In this document: positions 43,871-54,191 of the stretch, piece by piece
How positions within the stretch are numbered: the stretch's first letter is position 1
Layout: each line of letters begins with the position of its first letter
Source: Agelaius tricolor
Taxonomy: Eukaryota; Chordata; Aves; Passeriformes; Icteridae
Assembly: GCA_023055355.1 (NCBI GenBank)
Contig: JALJCS010000029.1
Coordinates: 7,999,001-8,063,000, forward strand
DNA: 64,000 nt
Reading direction: 5' to 3'
Position numbers and translations under genes: made by a program
The notes under the pieces: model-generated
What the model was told of the DNA's origin: nothing
What the model saw: only the letters and a program-made list of their open reading frames with translations
Databases searched by the model: none

Positions 43871-43923
43871 GCTCTCATTAACCAGTTGCTCTCATTAACC
43901 AGTTGCTCTCATTAACCAGTTGC
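43871..43923. repeat. 17-bp tandem repeat, 3 copies
   Basis: CTCTCATTAACCAGTTG repeated three times without a mismatch. Confidence 0.95.
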
Positions 43924-44429
43924 TCCCTGGCTTGGGACCAAAGGCATTCATTGGTTGATCACCCCTGCTGGCACTGCTGGCTGATCTGGCCTTGTCCTTG
44001 AGCTGGGAGCCCTCCCTGGCTCTGGGGAGGCTCTTTGGGCTCCTGCCCTGCCCTGCTGTGCCCAGGCCAGAGCTCTGGGTGCCCCCTCCTTGGGAGCACA
44101 GCCCGGCTCACCCAGAGGCGCTGGCAGGGGACAGGCACTGCCCACAAGGCTGGGGACGCTGCTGCTCCCACCCAGCCCGTGGGAGATGCAGGGGCTCCCC
44201 TGCTCCTGAGATCCTCCTTGCCCCTGGCAGTTTGAGTTTTGTCCTGTCTGGCACCGTGGTGGGACCCCAGGCAGAGGTGGCTGCAGTGTGGGCAGGGGCT
44301 GACAGGGGCCAGGGGTGTCCTGTCGAGGGCCTGGGGAGGAGCTGCCCCTCAGGAGCCCCTGGGGCTTGGGCAGCCCCTCCTGGAGGCACCAGGGCTCTGT
44401 GTCTGCTCTTGGCAGCCCCTTTGAGCACG

Positions 44430-44590
44430 GGCACTATGGAATGTTCAAATACTATTAATAAATACAGCAGCAGCCACAGGGAGAGCTTGGTATTTACTGT
44501 AAATTCAGCATCTAAACAGAGACATCGTTTTGTCTTCTACGCTTTAACACCATTCATAATTCCGTGTTTTAGCAGACTTCCCCTGGGGCC
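44430..44590. other. AT-rich island, candidate conserved non-coding element
   Basis: Contains CAAATACTATTAATAAATAC, GGTATTTACTGTAAATTC, CACCATTCATAATTCCG and GTTTTAGC. Non-repetitive, sharply bounded. Confidence 0.4.
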
Positions 44591-45599
44591 CCGAGATGCC
44601 TTTTCTATTTGAGGCTATTCCCAACCCCTGCTGTGCCCCTCCAGGGCTGCCTGCTGCTAAAACACACTCAGGGCTGCTGGGGCTGAGCCACAGAGGCTGT
44701 GCTGTCACCCAGAGCCTTCTCTGTCCCCTTCTGAGACCCTTGGGCCCCTGCCCTGGTGGGAATTCACTGGTGCTGCTGCCTGTGTGTGTGCTCTCCTCTG
44801 GGTGAGTGTAAATAAACACATAAAAATATAAATATATGTAGGTTTGATTCATCACAGTGGCCACAGAGCCTCTCTCCTCCTCTGAGGGCCTTGGCAGAGC
44901 AGAGCACTCGAGTCCCCTCTTGTCTCATTTGGGGCCAACCCCCCCAAACCTGCACCTTCTTGCCCCCCATTAAAAAACTGTGAAAAATGGATTTAGCGAG
45001 GTGTGAGCAGATGGCGCTGGGCAGCTGCTGTCATTCCCTCCCCACAGGGCCACGGTGCCCTGCAGAGGGTGAGGGCAGCCCTGGCAATGAGCTGTGCTGG
45101 GCCTGCCTGCCCCAGGGCCTGCCTGCCCCAGGGCCTGCCCTCCCTCCCGGGCCCGGCTTGCTCGGGAGCCCCAGGGGTGAATTTATTGGGGTCTTTGCAT
45201 TTACCTGCCCTCCCTGGCAAATGAATGAGTGTGCCTGGGATGGGAGGCGGCTCAGGTGGACCCAAGGCAGATCCCAGGGGAGGTCTCTTGGTGTCCTCTC
45301 CTCATTTTGGGTCCTTGGTGCTTCCAGCCCCTCTGATGGGGGATGCTCTGGGAGAGCCCCACTCCAGGCTGGGGCTGCAGGAGCCCCTGTCCTTGCTGGG
45401 GCAGGATCCCCCTGCTCCCCATCGTTACCCAGCCCATCTCCCTTCCCTCCGCTCCCAGCTCTGGAGCTCAGCATCCAGGGCATCTGCTCTGCCTCTCTCC
45501 CTGTTTTCCTCCTTCCCTGTGCAATCTGGGGCAACCCCAAGGGCTTTGCTGGGGCAGCCCCCGGCCCTGCTCCTGTTCCCCCATCCCAGCAGCTTTAGG
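44591..45599. other. GC-rich spacer
   Basis: Small 17-bp duplication (GGCCTGCCTGCCCCAGG) near 45105-45146 and an AT-rich pocket at 44805-44850. No gene recognised. Confidence 0.37.
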
Positions 45600-46000
45600 G
45601 CTCCATGTGGGAGAAGGAAGGTTTCGCCACCTAATAAATTTAGATTTAATTTGCAAGTGAAAAAGAGTGTTTTCTTTTGTAGCTGATGCTACAGCCCAAA
45701 TGTCTGAGCTTCTAGGGTTTAAGTCTAATTAACTGCATTTCACAGCTTATTTAAAGAAAAGAATGGAGGCATTAAAATTGTAAAATCTAATTTTTAAGTA
45801 AATCTTTCAGCACAAAATGAATGTCGCAGTCTCCCAGCCGCCTTGGCAATATATCTCTTGTCTTCAAATTTCAACATGAGCTTTTGCAAACATGAAATTA
45901 TTCATTAGACCGTCTGGTAAAAGGATAAATAAGTGTCGCTTCACATCCAAGATCTCCCGGTTTTCCATTTAGCAAAAGATTGGTTTATTCAGGATTATGC
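45600..46000. other. Large AT-rich island, best conserved non-coding candidate
   Basis: About 400 bp of unique AT-rich sequence: CCTAATAAATTTAG, TTTAATTTGC, GTCTAATTAACTGC, ATTAAAATTGTAAAATC, CATGAAATTATTCATTAG and GATAAATAAGTGTCGC. It lacks repeats, has no long open frame and is sharply set off from GC-rich flanks. An enhancer role is inferred. Confidence 0.48.
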
Positions 46001-46259
46001 AGAGGGGCCGGTGGGAGGCGGGAGGGAAGGGAGAGCCCAGTGGCCACGAGCTCTGCTTGGACTCTGCTGGGCCGTTTGGGCAGTGAATCTCCCTGGAAAA
46101 TGAATGAGTCCATGAGCCCAGCCCAGCCCTGGAGTTCTGTCCATTTCCCTGGAATTTTGTCCTCTTTATTTTCCACTAAAGGCCAGCATCACTGTCCCAC
46201 AGCCCTGCCCTCGGCTGTCCCCTTCCACACTCCTCACGCCATCAAAGGGAGCTTGTTCT

Positions 46260-46390
46260 GCCCTCCTTAAAAAGGAATGGGCTTTATGGAATTTAAACTA
46301 TTATTTTAACAAATCCATATTTTTTCACCACTTTAAAATACCCCAGCCATTTGTCTTTGGCTTAATTAAAATCACAATTAGCTGTAGGAG
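46260..46390. other. AT-rich island
   Basis: Contains GGAATTTAAACTATTATTT, CACTTTAAAATACCC and GGCTTAATTAAAATCAC, ending at the GGGATGTG array. Confidence 0.35.
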
Positions 46391-46394
46391 CGAG

Positions 46395-46744
46395 GTGTTC
46401 AATGTGCCCTGGGATGTGCCTGGGATGTGCCCAGGATGAACCTCGGGATGTGCCCCGGGATCTACCCCTGGATGTGGTTGGCATGTGGCCGGGATATGGG
46501 CGGGATGTGGCCGGGATGTGGCCGGGATGTGGCCCTGGATGTCCCTGGGACGTGCCCCGAGATGTGGCCGGGATGTGGCCGGGATGTGGCCGGGATGTGC
46601 CCCTGGATGTCCCTGGGATGTGCCCCGAGATGTGGCCGGGATGTGGCCGGGATGTGGCCGGGATGTGCCCCTGGATGTCCCTGGGATGTGGCCGGGATGA
46701 GCTCGGCCCAGCCCAGCCCAGCCCAGCCCAGCCCAGCCCAGCCC
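46395..46744. repeat. GGGATGTGGCC 11-bp-based array followed by (AGCCC)n
   Basis: Units GGGATGTGGCC, GGGATGTGCCC and TGGATGTCCCT fill 46395-46700, with a higher-order block of about 88 bp visible twice (about 46520-46610 and 46608-46690). A pure AGCCC pentamer run follows at 46706-46744. Confidence 0.94.
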
Positions 46745-47810
46745 CGGGCGTGCTGCTGCCGAACTCTGCCGTAATTAACGGTGGGGTGCAGAACTCAGCA
46801 GAGAGGGAATTAACAGCTGAGGAATGCTCGGACAAATGGCGCTCATTAGCACACCCCGGGATCCCGGGCTGGAAACGGGGTGTGAGGGATGGGTTGGCAC
46901 TGCCGGGCACGGTGTGGGGCACGGGGAAGGGGGTCCCCACCTCCCCTCCCTTCCCCAGTGCCTGCAGCACCGGCCAGGGGATCCCAGCATGGGCTGGGAC
47001 CGTGTGGAGATCACCCGGAGGAGGATGAGCTGTGTCAGGGACAGCAGGGCTGACACGGGTCCCCTCTCTGGTGACAGCCTCATCTCCTGCCCTGCACTGA
47101 GGGACAGCCTGGGGCTGCCTCCAGGATGTGGGGGCATTCCAGGGAAATAATGACCCACACAGGGGCTGGCCTCCACTGAAATACCTCAAAAATGACTGCT
47201 GAAGTGAGATGTCTCTGGTTTAATTTCATTTTACCAGTATCACACAAAGGAAAGCAGAGGAGTGGCTGGAATCTTGTGTCAAGCCAGGGAACTGAAATGC
47301 AGGGAGCAGCGTTGGTCCTGAGTCCAGCTCATTGCTGCCAGTGTGGCCCTGCTGGTGCTGAGGGCTCCCTGGAGGGATGGCTCCTCTGGGAGGGGGCACA
47401 CGGGGCCCTAGAGGGGTGTTTGCCTCCAGCAGAGCGAGATCTGGGCTGGTCCTGGGAAGCAGAAGCTGATTTTTCCCCAGCCAGGGCAGTCCCATCTGAT
47501 GTCTGCCCATCTCGTGCCTTTGAGCAGGGCAAAATCCTGCCAGGATGGAGGCGGGAGTGGGAGCAGTGCTGTGGGTATCTCCTTGCAGCGCTGCTATTTC
47601 TTGTTGGTTTTTAATTCTGAATTACAATGCGTTTCTGCAGGCTCTACTGTATCCCTGGAATCACGCTCTGTGCTAAATCAGTCTGTGGCAATCAATGCTT
47701 TTCTAATGAACTCTGAATTCCTGATGTCAGGACATTGTGCTGCTGCTTGTTTTCTCCCTGCCCTTCCTTTTTCTCTGTGTTATTCCTGTGAGCTGCAGAG
47801 CACATATTCC
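46745..47810. other. Mixed spacer
   Basis: GC-rich to about 47180, AT-rich pockets at 47190-47250 and 47600-47740. Nothing recognised. Confidence 0.32.
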
Positions 47811-47811
47811 A

Positions 47812-47855
<44 letters not shown>

Positions 47856-47880
47856 CACACACACATATATATATATATGT
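47811..47880. repeat. (AT)n-(AC)n compound microsatellite
   Basis: About 18 AT units, then ACAGACACACACAC, then about 8 more AT units. Confidence 0.96.
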
Positions 47881-48639
47881 TATTTTTTTTCCCTTCCTCC
47901 CCTCTGCAGACCTCATTGGCAAAGTTAATGGTGTGTTTCTGGAGTAATTAGAATGATTTAAATGGCCTCATAACAAAGTTCTTCTGCAGGAGCAGAGGCT
48001 TCTCACCCTCTGTATCTGTCACCTCTGGGCTGGGAGTGGTGGTGGAGGGAAAATGTGGTGGGAAATGGAGGGGAGCAGCCCCTGGCTGGCAGATCTGGGT
48101 GTGGGCAGGTGGAATTAATCATTCATGGGCAGCAGCCCGGCAGGGTTTGCTTGCACACCTGGACATCGATGGCAGCGAGGGGATGGGTGACCCCTCTGTC
48201 CCTGCCCTGGAGCTGGCACAGCAGAGCTCAGCTCCTCCCGTGCGTGGGAGGATCCCTGCCAGCACCACAAGGTTCAGGAATATCTCCAGGCTGGCTTTGG
48301 CTGCAGGAAGGCGCTGGCTCTGCAGCCAGTGGTGCTGTGGAAGCCGTGGCTGCCTCAGCCGTTTGTTGTCCCCTCCTGATGAGCAATCCCAGACCTGCTC
48401 CGGCCAGCGCCAGCCCCGGGCACCCGCAGGGCTGCGAGGAGGAGCCCATCCCCACGGGACTCCCAGCCCTGCACGTCCAACACCTGCATTTGGGCCCCAG
48501 GGATGCTCTCGCCATGGCAACCGCTCCCGTGGCCAGCGGTCCAGCGTCCCTGGAGCATCCCCGGGAGGCAGCCCAGTGTCACCACGGTCCTGGTGCCCCA
48601 CTGGGATGGAGCCTGCCTTTGGAGTCTCCTCTCGTGCTC

Positions 48640-48880
48640 CCAACAGCGCCTCAGAAATTAAGAATCAATCCGATTATTCAAGCCCATAAACAACATCATA
48701 AAAATAACATCAATTTGCACAGAAAGGCGCTGCATTAATGCGCCGAAATAATGATGCACTTTTACAACATAAATTTACAATCAATCTTGCTTTTAACACC
48801 GTGAAACAACAGTTGGAGGAGGATCAATCCTTCGCCTGAATTAGACGCTTGAGTCAGAGATGCTCCGGGGGTTATTTTTG
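48640..48880. other. AT-rich island, candidate conserved non-coding element
   Basis: Contains GAAATTAAGAATCAATCCG, CCGATTATTC, GCATTAATGCGCCG, ATAAATTTACAATCAATC and CTTGAGTCAGAG. Mix of AT-rich words and CpGs in unique DNA, preceded by about 600 bp of GC-rich spacer. Confidence 0.43.
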
Positions 48881-49035
48881 GAAGCTTTTAGCGCCCAGGC
48901 TCTGGCAGGGCTGGCGCTGCCGGCTCCGGCACTCGCGGCGAGGCTCCGGAGGGGGCAGCGGCAGCTGCGGGGCTCTGCCGTGCCTGCCCTGCCTGCCCAG
49001 CACGGGGCTGGGGCCGGCAGAGCCGCGGGAAGGGC
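48880..49035. promoter_or_regulatory. CpG-rich segment
   Basis: Dense CpGs (CGGCACTCGCGGCGAGGC and GCGGGGCTCTGCCG words) between an AT-rich island and a minisatellite. Possible small CpG island; no transcription signal identified. Confidence 0.25.
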
Positions 49036-49102
49036 AGCAGGGAGGGGGAACTGCCAAGGGCAGGCTGGGCTGGGGCAGCTTCCAGCCCCCAGCTGGGCTG
49101 AG

Positions 49103-49353
49103 AACACAGGGACCCATCCTGGGGCAGGAGGGAGCACGGGGACCCATCCTGGGGATGGAGGGAGCACAGGGAGGGACCCATCCCTGGGAAGGAGGGAACA
49201 CAGGGACCCATCCTGGGGCAGGAGGGAGCACAGGGACCCATCCTGGGGCAGGAGGGAGCACAGGGAGGGACCCATCCTGGGGCAGGAGGGAGCACAGGGA
49301 CCCATCCCTGGGCAGGGGGGAGCACAGGGACCCATCCTGGGGCAGGAGGGAGC
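49103..49353. repeat. 30/34-bp minisatellite with exact Jeffreys-type core, about 8 copies
   Basis: Units of CACAGGGACCCATCC plus TGGGGCAGGAGGGAG. GGGCAGGAGG matches the classic minisatellite core GGGCAGGANG exactly in most units. Some units carry an extra GAGG (34 bp). Confidence 0.95.
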
Positions 49354-49639
49354 GTGTCTGACTGCCCTGTCCCACAGAACTGCCCCAGCCTGGCTGCTCT
49401 GTGTCCCAGGAAATTGCGTGTTCCTGGATAAAGCCACACAACTGTGACTCTGTGTGCCGGCCTTGCCAAAACCATCCCTGGCATTTCCCCCACCTGCTCT
49501 GTCCTGGAAGGCGCCCCAGGAGGCTCAGCAGTGACCACAGCTGCTGCTGGCCAGAGCTGCATCCCCCCCAGGAAATCCTTCCAAGCACCTTCCCAGGAAA
49601 GGCCCAGGCTCTCTGGACTCCAGGCCCTGTTGCCACAGC

Positions 49640-49830
49640 TTTTTAGCACGGCTTTCTATTTTTATTATTTTTACTTATAAATGGGCCCCAAAATGAAATC
49701 TCTGCTTATGGAGAGATTGATTAGTGAACCAACTCAATTATGTCTTTAGCCGAGAGCTATATTAAGTAATGCAGCAGAATTATTGCCATGTGCAGATCCA
49801 GTTTGTTAAGCAGCTGTTGGCTGGCCCGAG
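49640..49830. other. AT-rich island, candidate conserved non-coding element
   Basis: Contains CTATTTTTATTATTTTTAC, GAGATTGATTAGTG, CTCAATTATGTC, TATTAAGTAATGC and GAATTATTGCC. Unique sequence. Confidence 0.42.
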
Positions 49831-50911
49831 GAGGAGAAGATGGAGGTTAAAATGTTGTTGTTGTTCTGGAGACCCCCAGGGACCCAGGGCCATGGGTGGC
49901 TGATCCCCAGGGAGGCAAGGGGACAGTGTGAGCCCAGCGTGGCTGAGCTGGGGCTGCTCCCCAGGGACCCCAGCTCCAGGAGGGAACCAGCCCCGAGGCC
50001 AGGCTGTCCCTCTGGGCCCTCTCCAGCTGTGGAGCCTCTGCACATTCCCTGGGTTTTGGTGCCTCCTGGCCCTGCCACAGCAAAGGGCCCACAAAGCCAC
50101 AGCTCAGGGAGGGATGGAGCAGCAGCAGGAGCATCTTTTACATTTCACTTCCTGGCTGATGGGTGTTCCTTGGTGTGGATTCCCTTCCCTCTCCTTGTCC
50201 TGCTCCCATGCCCACTCTGGACGCTCAGTGCTGGGGTTTGGGGCAGCTGCTGTCAGCACACTGTAAATAAGGGCTGGGAGACACTGACAGCCTCTGTGTC
50301 CTGGGTTACGAACAGCAAGGCTGGGGAATGCCCACCCCAACCCTGCTGGGCATTCCTCTGGCTCTGCAGGGTGCTCTGGGGGCCCCTCCTTACAGCCCCT
50401 CATAAAAGAGCCCGACAGCTCGTTCTGCCCCACAGGCTCAGGTGGAACAATGAGTTTTCATTGCTGTGCCATAAACTTTATGGGAGTGATAAAGGAATGG
50501 AGCTCTGTGCCTGTGTGTGCTGGCACCAGGGAGTGCAGGGGGGCTTTGGGCACCCTGTGAGTGATTGGTTGGGTCAATGGTGTCACTGGGGCTCAGCAGG
50601 GCTCCCCTGGCTGGGGCAGGAGGGCTCGGGGGCTCTGTGGGGCTGTGGGGGCCAGGAGGGACATGGACACGTACAGGGAGAGTCACTGAATTAATCCCCA
50701 GCCCAGCCCTGTTCCAGCTGCACACACAGGTCCCACGTTTTATTGACTGTGGCACCTTCCTCTGTTCCAGCCTGACATTTCGGGTCCTTCCTCCTCCTCA
50801 AAGCTTTGCTTTTATGACAGCTCAGCTCCCCAAAGGCAGCTCTTTTCTCCTGCTGCTTTTCCAAACCTCCTGAGGATTTCTTTCCCTGCTTATGCTCAAA
50901 GCTCATCCTGT
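49831..50911. other. GC-rich spacer
   Basis: No gene or repeat recognised. A short CATAAACTTTATGGGAG word (CDX/HOX-like) near 50470. Confidence 0.35.
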
Positions 50912-51140
50912 TCCAAACCCCTGCCACGAGCAGGGACGCCTCCCACTGTCCCAGGCTGCTCCAAGCCCTGTCCACCCTCGCCTTGGGCACTTCCAGGGGT
51001 AGCCACAGCAAGAATTCCTTCCCAATATCCCATCTAACCCTTCCCTCTCCAGTGGGAGCCATTCCCTGTGTCCTGTCACTGCAGTTCCTGGTGAATCCTT
51101 GCCATGAAATTCACCCCAGCCTTGGGAGAAGCTGTCTCTG
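50912..51140 (-). mobile_element. CR1 LINE fragment, antisense
   Basis: Antisense CR1 blocks in order: CTCCCACTGTCCCAGGCTGC, TCCAAGCCCTGTCCACC, CTTGGGCACTTCCAGGG, GAATTCCTTCCCAATATCCC, ATCTAACCCTTCCCTCTCC and CCATTCCCTGTGTCCTGTCA. About 45 bp usually present between the second and third groups are missing. Dead fragment. Confidence 0.87.
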
Positions 51141-51259
51141 TGATCCCAGGGGGTTCCTGCAGGCCCAGGGGTGGTGGCAGGGCTGTGGCACTGCCCTGGT
51201 GCCCTCAGCCTGCCCCGTGGGCAGAGGGATAGCCCGGGCTCAGCAGCACAGCCCAGAGC

Positions 51260-51760
51260 TGCAAAGTGCGCTATTAAATATTTAATTCAGCTTAACAAGT
51301 CAATAGAGCCAGTGCTATCGGAGGGTCAGGGGCTCGCTCCCAGCCTGCTCTGATTAACAAAGCACCTGGGCAGGCAGGATCTGCTGATCCAGGCAGCCAG
51401 GGCTGTTACCCAGGCTCGAGAGGCAGCATTAACTGGGAAGCATCGATTTCGACATTAGCCGGCTTTTACATTCGAAAGCAGACGATGCAAGGACCTTCAA
51501 TTATCTTCAAAGCAACTGAAGGGAAGGAAATTGGTCTTAGATGTGGTAAATAGACTCCACAAACTCTACCGAAGCATGCAAAGATGTACACAAGGGAATT
51601 ACAGATCCTCGCCTAACTGGCTGGAGTTTACTCAAAAATGTGATTGGAATTCTCCGCATTTCACGGGAGGATGTTTTGGAGCTAATCCGATCTGGGGCCT
51701 TGTTAATCTGATTGGGATTATTCCTGCAGGAAGCAATCCCCAGCTGGCGTTTCCTGAGGT
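51260..51760. other. AT-rich island, candidate conserved non-coding element
   Basis: Unique sequence with ATTAAATATTTAATTC, GCATTAACTGGG, GCATCGATTTCGACATTAGC, CTTCAATTATCTTC, GCTAATCCGATC and TTAATCTGATTGGG. A 109-codon open frame on the plus strand starts at 51531, but it matches no known protein. Non-coding regulatory DNA is the more likely reading. Confidence 0.42.
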
Positions 51761-52105
51761 CAGCCCCTGTGCAGGAATGCTTGGAAAGAGAGACTTCCTC
51801 CCAAAAGAGCTCCGTGACTTATTGCCAGTCAGCTCACTGGCTTTTCTGATACTGTGCTGATTGCCTGCATACATGGAACCAGATTTCCCCAGGAGCAGCC
51901 AGGGAATGTTCCTTTGCTCCTGAACCACCCCTCTGTCCCTGTGGCTGCTGTGCACACAGAAAGTTCTGTCCCAGCTGCGCCAGAGCCTGGTGGCCCCTGT
52001 AGGGCAGGGCTCCCCATTCCCAGGGGAACCACCCTGAGCTCCCCATCCCACACAGGGATTCCCTGGCACACGATTCCCTGGCACAGGGGTTCCATGGCTC
52101 AGGGG

Positions 52106-52501
52106 TGTGATGGTGTTCGCAGGAGTCTTAGGATGAGGGAAGAGACGAGGATCTGACTCCATGTTTCAGAAGGCTTGACTTAGTATTTTATTATATATAT
52201 TATATTAAAACTATACTACAAGAATAGAAGAAAGGATTTTCATCAGAAGGCTGGCTAAGAATAGAAAAAGAAAGAATGATAACAAAGGTTTGTGACTGAG
52301 ACAGTCCGGACAGCTGGGCTGTGATTGGCCATTAATTAGAAACAACCACATGAGCCCAATCCCAGCCCCACCTGTTGCATTCCCACCTGTTGCATTCCAC
52401 AGCAGCAGATAACCATTGTTTGCATTTTGCTCCTGAGGCCGCTCAGCTTCTCAGGAGGAAAATCCTAAGGCCAGGAATGTTCATCGAAGGTGTCTGTGAC
52501 A
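52106..52501 (-). mobile_element. Solo LTR of the same ERVK-like family, copy 2
   Basis: A 396-bp minus-strand copy: TGTCACAGACACC at its 5' end (52501) and ACCATCACA at its 3' end. Perfect 6-bp duplications CAGGGG lie at 52100-52105 and 52502-52507. It carries the CCAAT box as GATTGGCC in plus-strand view, and a private tandem duplication of CACCTGTTGCATTC near 52370-52398. No internal viral sequence. Confidence 0.92.
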
Positions 52502-52507
52502 CAGGGG

Positions 52508-53783
52508 TTCCCTGGCACTGCTCTCCCCCCGTTTGGCTCCGTGCAGGATCCAGCCGGGCTCCCGGCGGTGCTGCCTCCCCAGGGCCCTGTGTAGAGCACA
52601 CCCAGCAGCATTTCCCACTCACCACCCTCTGCCTTTCCACGGGGGACAGCGGCGGGCCCGGCTCCCCCCGTCCCTGCTCCCCAGGCAGTGCTCAGTCGCA
52701 GGTGATTAATGGTCCCCAGGAGCAGGGCCCTCCCTGGGAGCCAGCGCTGCTCCCCCTGTGCCAGCAGGAACCCGCAGCAGGAACACGCTGCTGTTACTGT
52801 GCCGAGGCTTACGGGAGGAAAGCCTGTGTAAAATGGTTTTTTTTCTCCCAGCCTTGGTGGTTTCCTCAGCCCCAAAGGTTGCACCGAGCAAACACACCAG
52901 CTCCTCCCGAGGAGGATTATTGACTGGGAGTCACACACCGTGTAAACAGGGCTGGCAGGTTGGATGTGCAGCGCGGCCGTGGCAGTGCTCCCATTGCTCC
53001 CATTGCTCCCTGGGCTGGCTGGGTGGAGCAGGGCTGGCAGGGCTGGCAGGGGGACACCTGGCATAGGCTCTGAGGGCACAGGGGGGTGCAGGACTCAGGC
53101 CCTGTGCTGAGGCACCGCCGCCCAGCCCAGCAGGGGCTGTCTGCATCAGGCCAGGCTGGGTTTGCTCTTCCCATTGCTTAGCAACACAGCAGGGCCCGCG
53201 AGGAAGAGGAGAACCACAGGGGGCTGAGCTGGGCTGCGGCTGTGCTCGGTCACAGCAGTGTCAGGATGCTGTCCCTGTCCCCATCCCAGCCTCTGGTGAT
53301 GGAACTGGGCTCTGTGGGAGTCTCAGGCCGTGTTTATTGCTGTGTTTGTTTCAGTCTGTGTGGAATGGGTGCTTTATGCTCTGCCATGGTGGGTGGGCAC
53401 TGCTGGAAGCAGTTTGGGGCATCCTGAGCTGCCTGCTCGGTCAGGTGGAGTGCTGGCACCTGGGGTGTCCCTCCCAGGCTGGGACAGTGTCCCCTAACTG
53501 TACACAAGGAGCACCTGTGGGGTGGACAGCCCTGGTCATGAGCCCCTTCATGGGAACGCTGTCCATGGGAACCCCAGGCTGGGCCCTGTCCCTGCACCAG
53601 CCCCAAAAGGGGCAGCCAAGGGTGAGGGATGGCACCCCAGCTGAGCCTGGCCTGTCAAGGAACCTTCCCTGCAAACTAGGCTCTCATCAGAGATTTCTGA
53701 GGAGCAGAGCAGCTCTCAGCCGTGAGGCAGCAGCGGGGGCTCAGCACCAATGAATGGCATGAGCAGAGCTGCTGGGACAGGGC
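52508..53783. other. GC-rich spacer between two LTRs
   Basis: Single-copy. A short CTCCCATTG duplication at about 52988-53010. No gene recognised. Confidence 0.37.
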
Positions 53784-54191
53784 TGTCACAGACGGGTTTT
53801 ATGGAAAATCCTGTCCTTAGGATTTTTCCTCCTGAGAAGCTGAGAGGCCTCAGGAACAAAATGTAAGCAATGGTTATCTGCTGCTGTGGAATGCAACAGG
53901 TGCATCTGGGATTGGTCTCATGTGGTTGTTTCTAATTAATGGCCAATCACAGCCCAGCTGCCTCGGACTCTGTCCGAGCCACAAGCCTTTGTTATCATTC
54001 TTTTGTTATCATTCTTTTGTTATCATTCCTTTTCTATTCTTAGCCAGCCTTCTGATGAAATCCTTTCTTCTATTCTTTTAGTATAGTTTTAATATAATAA
54101 CTATCATAAAATACTAAACCAAGCCTTCTGAACCATGGAGTCAGATCCTGGTCTCTTCCCTCACCCTGGGACCCCTGTGAGCACGGGCACA
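53784..54191 (+). mobile_element. Solo LTR of the same ERVK-like family, copy 3
   Basis: A 408-bp plus-strand copy starting TGTCACAGACGGG and ending GGGCACA, flanked by CAGGGC (53778-53783) and CAGGGG (54192-54197), a 5/6 target duplication. A private three-copy GTTATCATTCTTTT expansion near 53990-54035 explains its extra length. CCAAT and AT-rich promoter blocks are kept. Confidence 0.9.

Noticed and set aside
51531..51860. Calling a CDS for the 109-codon frame
   Set aside because: No homology, splice context or codon evidence. It is kept as a finding to test rather than an annotated gene.
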